Shown: in pieces, positions 22,855 to 24,814 of the stretch | How the letters are laid out: every line of letters starts with the position of its first letter | Position numbering within the stretch: position 1 is the stretch's first letter | NCBI GenBank assembly: GCA_021809565.1 | Contig: JAJZKG010000011.1 | Span: 1-24,814, forward strand | Reading direction: 5' to 3' | DNA length: 24,814 bases | From: a bacterium | GTDB taxonomy: Bacteria; Patescibacteria; Dojkabacteria; JAKAPS01; JAJZLI01 | The notes under the pieces: generated by a model | Database searches by the model: none | Seen by the model: only the letters and a program-made list of their open reading frames with translations | What the model was told of the DNA's origin: nothing | Position numbers and translations under genes: made by a program

Positions 22855-24207
22855 ATGGATGATATAGTATCTTTAGCTAAAAGAAGAGGTTTTTTGTTCC
22901 CATCATCTGAGATATATGGTGGCCTTGCAAATTCTTGGGATTATGGTCCACTAGGAACTTTACTCAAAAACAATATTAAAAATGAATGGATAAAATTTTT
23001 TGTAACATTCAGGGATGATGTTGTACTACTAGATTCTTCAATTTTACAAAATTCAAAAGTATGGGAAGCTTCAGGTCACATTGAGCATTTTCATGATCCT
23101 CTCGTTGATTGTTTAAAGTGTAAAAAAAGATTTAGAGTAGATCAGATGTTGGAACAAAGATTAAACATCAAAGCTGAAGGTTTGAAAAATGAAGAGATGG
23201 ATAAACTTATACAGGAAAATAATCTTAAGTGCGAAGCATGTGGAGGAAATTTTACTAGTGTAAGAAATTTTAATATGATGTTTAAGACTACCCTAGGATC
23301 TCTGGAGGATAATGGGGAAGTGGTTTTTTTAAGACCAGAAACTGCACAAGGAATTTTCACTAACTTTGATAATATTCTAAAGAGTAACAGGATAAAGATA
23401 CCTTTCGGTATAGCACAAATTGGTAAGGTTTTTAGAAATGAAATTACTGCTGGTAATTTTATATTTAGGACATTAGAATTTGAACAATTAGAACTTGAAT
23501 ACTTTGTTAACCCCAAAGATGCAGATAAATATTTTGATGAACTTCTAAAATACACTGAAGACTGGTATAAATATATAGGAATAAATGAACAGAATCTGAA
23601 ATATGTTGAATTAGATAGTAATGAGAGAGCTCATTATTCAAAAAAGACTACTGATATATACTTTAAGTATCCATTCGGGTTTAAAGAACTTGAATCATTT
23701 GCAAATAGAGGAGATTATGATTTAACTAGACATTCTCAGGCTTCAGGAAAAAATCTAAGTTATAATGATCAAGATAAAAAAGAGAGTTTTATTCCATTTG
23801 TTATTGAACCATCGATTGGACTGGACAGGTTAATTTTAGCCTTACTATCTAATGGTTACTCTGAGGAGGAAATTAATGGTAGAAAGAGAATTTTTTTAAA
23901 GTTATCATATAGAATCTCTCCATACCAAGTAGGTATATTTCCTCTTCTTAGGGATGGTAAAATAGATAAGTTGGCTTTGGATCTATATAGTCAATTGAGA
24001 TACAAATATAGAGTTGTATATGATGACGCTGGCTCTATTGGTAAAAGGTATAGAAGACAGGATGAAATAGGTACTCCAAAATGTATAACCTTTGATGTAC
24101 AAACTCTAGATGATAAGATGGTAACTATTAGAGATAGAGATACAACAGCACAAGATAGGATTAAAATAAAAGATATAGATTCATACCTAAACTCATGTTT
24201 TATATAA
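22855..24207 (+). CDS. glyS: Glycyl-tRNA synthetase, dimeric type
   Basis: This 450-residue class II alpha2-type GlyRS charges tRNA-Gly. I chose the ATG at 22855 because MDDIVSLAKRRGFLFPSSEIYGG matches the family start (only its first residues are shown here as MDDIVSLAKRRG). An in-frame GTG at 22837 lies inside the palindrome. A zinc-binding insertion has Cys86, Cys89, Cys126 and Cys129. Motif 2 is GKVFRNEITAGNFIFRTLEF (190-209), motif 3 is near GLDRLILALL, and the C-terminal anticodon-binding domain begins near YQVGIFPLL. This is the single-polypeptide form, not the alpha2beta2 GlyQ/GlyS form of many bacteria. Its last 13 bases overlap the start of rsmI. Confidence 0.93.
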   Translation: MDDIVSLAKRRGFLFPSSEIYGGLANSWDYGPLGTLLKNNIKNEWIKFFVTFRDDVVLLDSSILQNSKVWEASGHIEHFHDPLVDCLKCKKRFRVDQMLEQRLNIKAEGLKNEEMDKLIQENNLKCEACGGNFTSVRNFNMMFKTTLGSLEDNGEVVFLRPETAQGIFTNFDNILKSNRIKIPFGIAQIGKVFRNEITAGNFIFRTLEFEQLELEYFVNPKDADKYFDELLKYTEDWYKYIGINEQNLKYVELDSNERAHYSKKTTDIYFKYPFGFKELESFANRGDYDLTRHSQASGKNLSYNDQDKKESFIPFVIEPSIGLDRLILALLSNGYSEEEINGRKRIFLKLSYRISPYQVGIFPLLRDGKIDKLALDLYSQLRYKYRVVYDDAGSIGKRYRRQDEIGTPKCITFDVQTLDDKMVTIRDRDTTAQDRIKIKDIDSYLNSCFI

Positions 24208-24814
24208 TTCCTACACCAATTGGAAATCTAGGTGATATAACTGATAGAGCAAAAGAAGTACTAAAATCTTTAGATATACTGTATTGTGAAAATCCCCAAA
24301 GAACTAATCTTATGTTGAATGTTTATGGTATCAGCATAGATAAGTTGAGAAGATATACAGAGCATAATGAAAGTAAGCTTATTCAAGATATTATAGAAGA
24401 GATTAAACTTTTGAAAAACGTAGGTATTGTATCAGATGCTGGTATGCCAGTAATTTCAGATCCTGGATACAAGCTTATAAGAGAGCTTAAAAAACAAGAT
24501 ATAAAATATGAGGTTTTACCTGGAGCATCCAGTATTCTTCCAGCATTAATTTATTCTGGTCTCCCATCTTCAAAATTTATATTTTTAGGATTCCTTTCGA
24601 AAAAAGAAAGTAAACTGATTGGACTTATTGATCAATATAAAGATATCACATGTATATGTTTTGAATCTCCTTATAGGATATTAAAAACATTATCAATTTT
24701 GAAAAAGAATTTTCCAAATCTGAAGATAACTATAGCTAGAGAAATCTCTAAAATACACGAAGATATAAAAAGTGGAGATATCAATCAAGTATATGAATAT
24801 TACCAGTTTTATTG
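24195..24814 (+). CDS. rsmI: 16S rRNA (cytidine1402-2'-O)-methyltransferase, 3' truncated
   Basis: The first 206 residues of RsmI are present; the frame runs off the window end. RsmI is a tetrapyrrole-methylase-fold, SAM-dependent enzyme that modifies C1402 in the ribosomal P-site. The start FYIIPTPIGNLGDITDRA (2-19), IVSDAGMPVISDPGYKLI (77-94) and VLPGASSILPALIYSGLPS (105-123) are diagnostic. The usual EDTR block after the first helix is altered: the protein reads CENPQRTNLML. The ATG at 24195 lies inside the last codons of glyS (13-bp overlap), so expression depends on glyS translation. Confidence 0.9.
   Translation, partial: MFYIIPTPIGNLGDITDRAKEVLKSLDILYCENPQRTNLMLNVYGISIDKLRRYTEHNESKLIQDIIEEIKLLKNVGIVSDAGMPVISDPGYKLIRELKKQDIKYEVLPGASSILPALIYSGLPSSKFIFLGFLSKKESKLIGLIDQYKDITCICFESPYRILKTLSILKKNFPNLKITIAREISKIHEDIKSGDINQVYEYYQFY

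Noticed and set aside
1..24814. TGA recoding to Gly, as in some Patescibacteria
   Set aside because: TGA ends several complete genes at expected family lengths, and conserved Gly positions use GGN.

Overview
The window is a densely packed, AT-rich bacterial segment, roughly 30 % GC by eye. It uses the standard bacterial code: TGA acts as a normal stop in many genes. The gene repertoire suggests an uncultivated Patescibacteria/CPR-type bacterium. It combines a DUF4012 polysaccharide-locus protein, an orphan VirD4/TraG-type ATPase next to a PspC protein, a dimeric zinc-binding GlyRS, a long HPF, sensor kinases with an HNLRTP H-box, and promoters placed so close to start codons that transcripts would be leaderless. 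This placement is inference from gene content; no rRNA gene is present to test it.

Layout. 1-1415: the 3' part of a GH113-like glycosidase, a hairpin-rich gap, and a small four-helix membrane protein with unusual codon use. 1523-4961: a SpoU/TrmH methyltransferase, a membrane-anchored protein of unknown function on the minus strand, an ABC-2 type exporter pair, and a minus-strand DUF302 protein. 5048-6959: serS and a long-form hpf. 6966-11794, minus strand: a CPA2 antiporter with an RCK domain, translationally coupled to a VirD4/TraG-like ATPase, then a PspC-domain protein and a small membrane protein. 11883-16983, minus strand: galE, a GT4 glycosyltransferase, two paralogous membrane histidine kinases and a receiver-only response regulator. 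17059-22612, plus strand: two GT4 glycosyltransferases, a monotopic phosphoglycosyl transferase, a DUF4012 protein and recO, all overlapping or within a few bases. 22855-24814: glyS overlapping a 3'-truncated rsmI.

How it fits together. galE, the three GT4 enzymes, the phosphoglycosyl transferase and DUF4012 look like one divergently transcribed surface-polysaccharide locus. GalE would supply a UDP-sugar, the phosphoglycosyl transferase would load the first sugar phosphate on a lipid carrier, and the GT4 enzymes would extend it. The two kinases and the lone receiver follow a glycosyltransferase gene at 12 bp spacing, so they may sense envelope state and act on this locus or on an unlinked target. 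The antiporter/ATPase/PspC cluster is a second envelope-related unit. The remaining genes are ordinary translation, ribosome-hibernation and repair genes.

The most unusual features are: the recurring near-leaderless promoter layout; the twin-kinase plus single-receiver module, in which one kinase has lost an ATP/Mg-binding Asn; the four-base overlap of a cation antiporter with a DNA-pump-type ATPase; a 12-bp in-frame tandem repeat in a glycosyltransferase; and a palindrome just ahead of glyS. No rRNA, tRNA, CRISPR array, insertion sequence or phage gene was found. No gene-free gap exceeds 300 bp.
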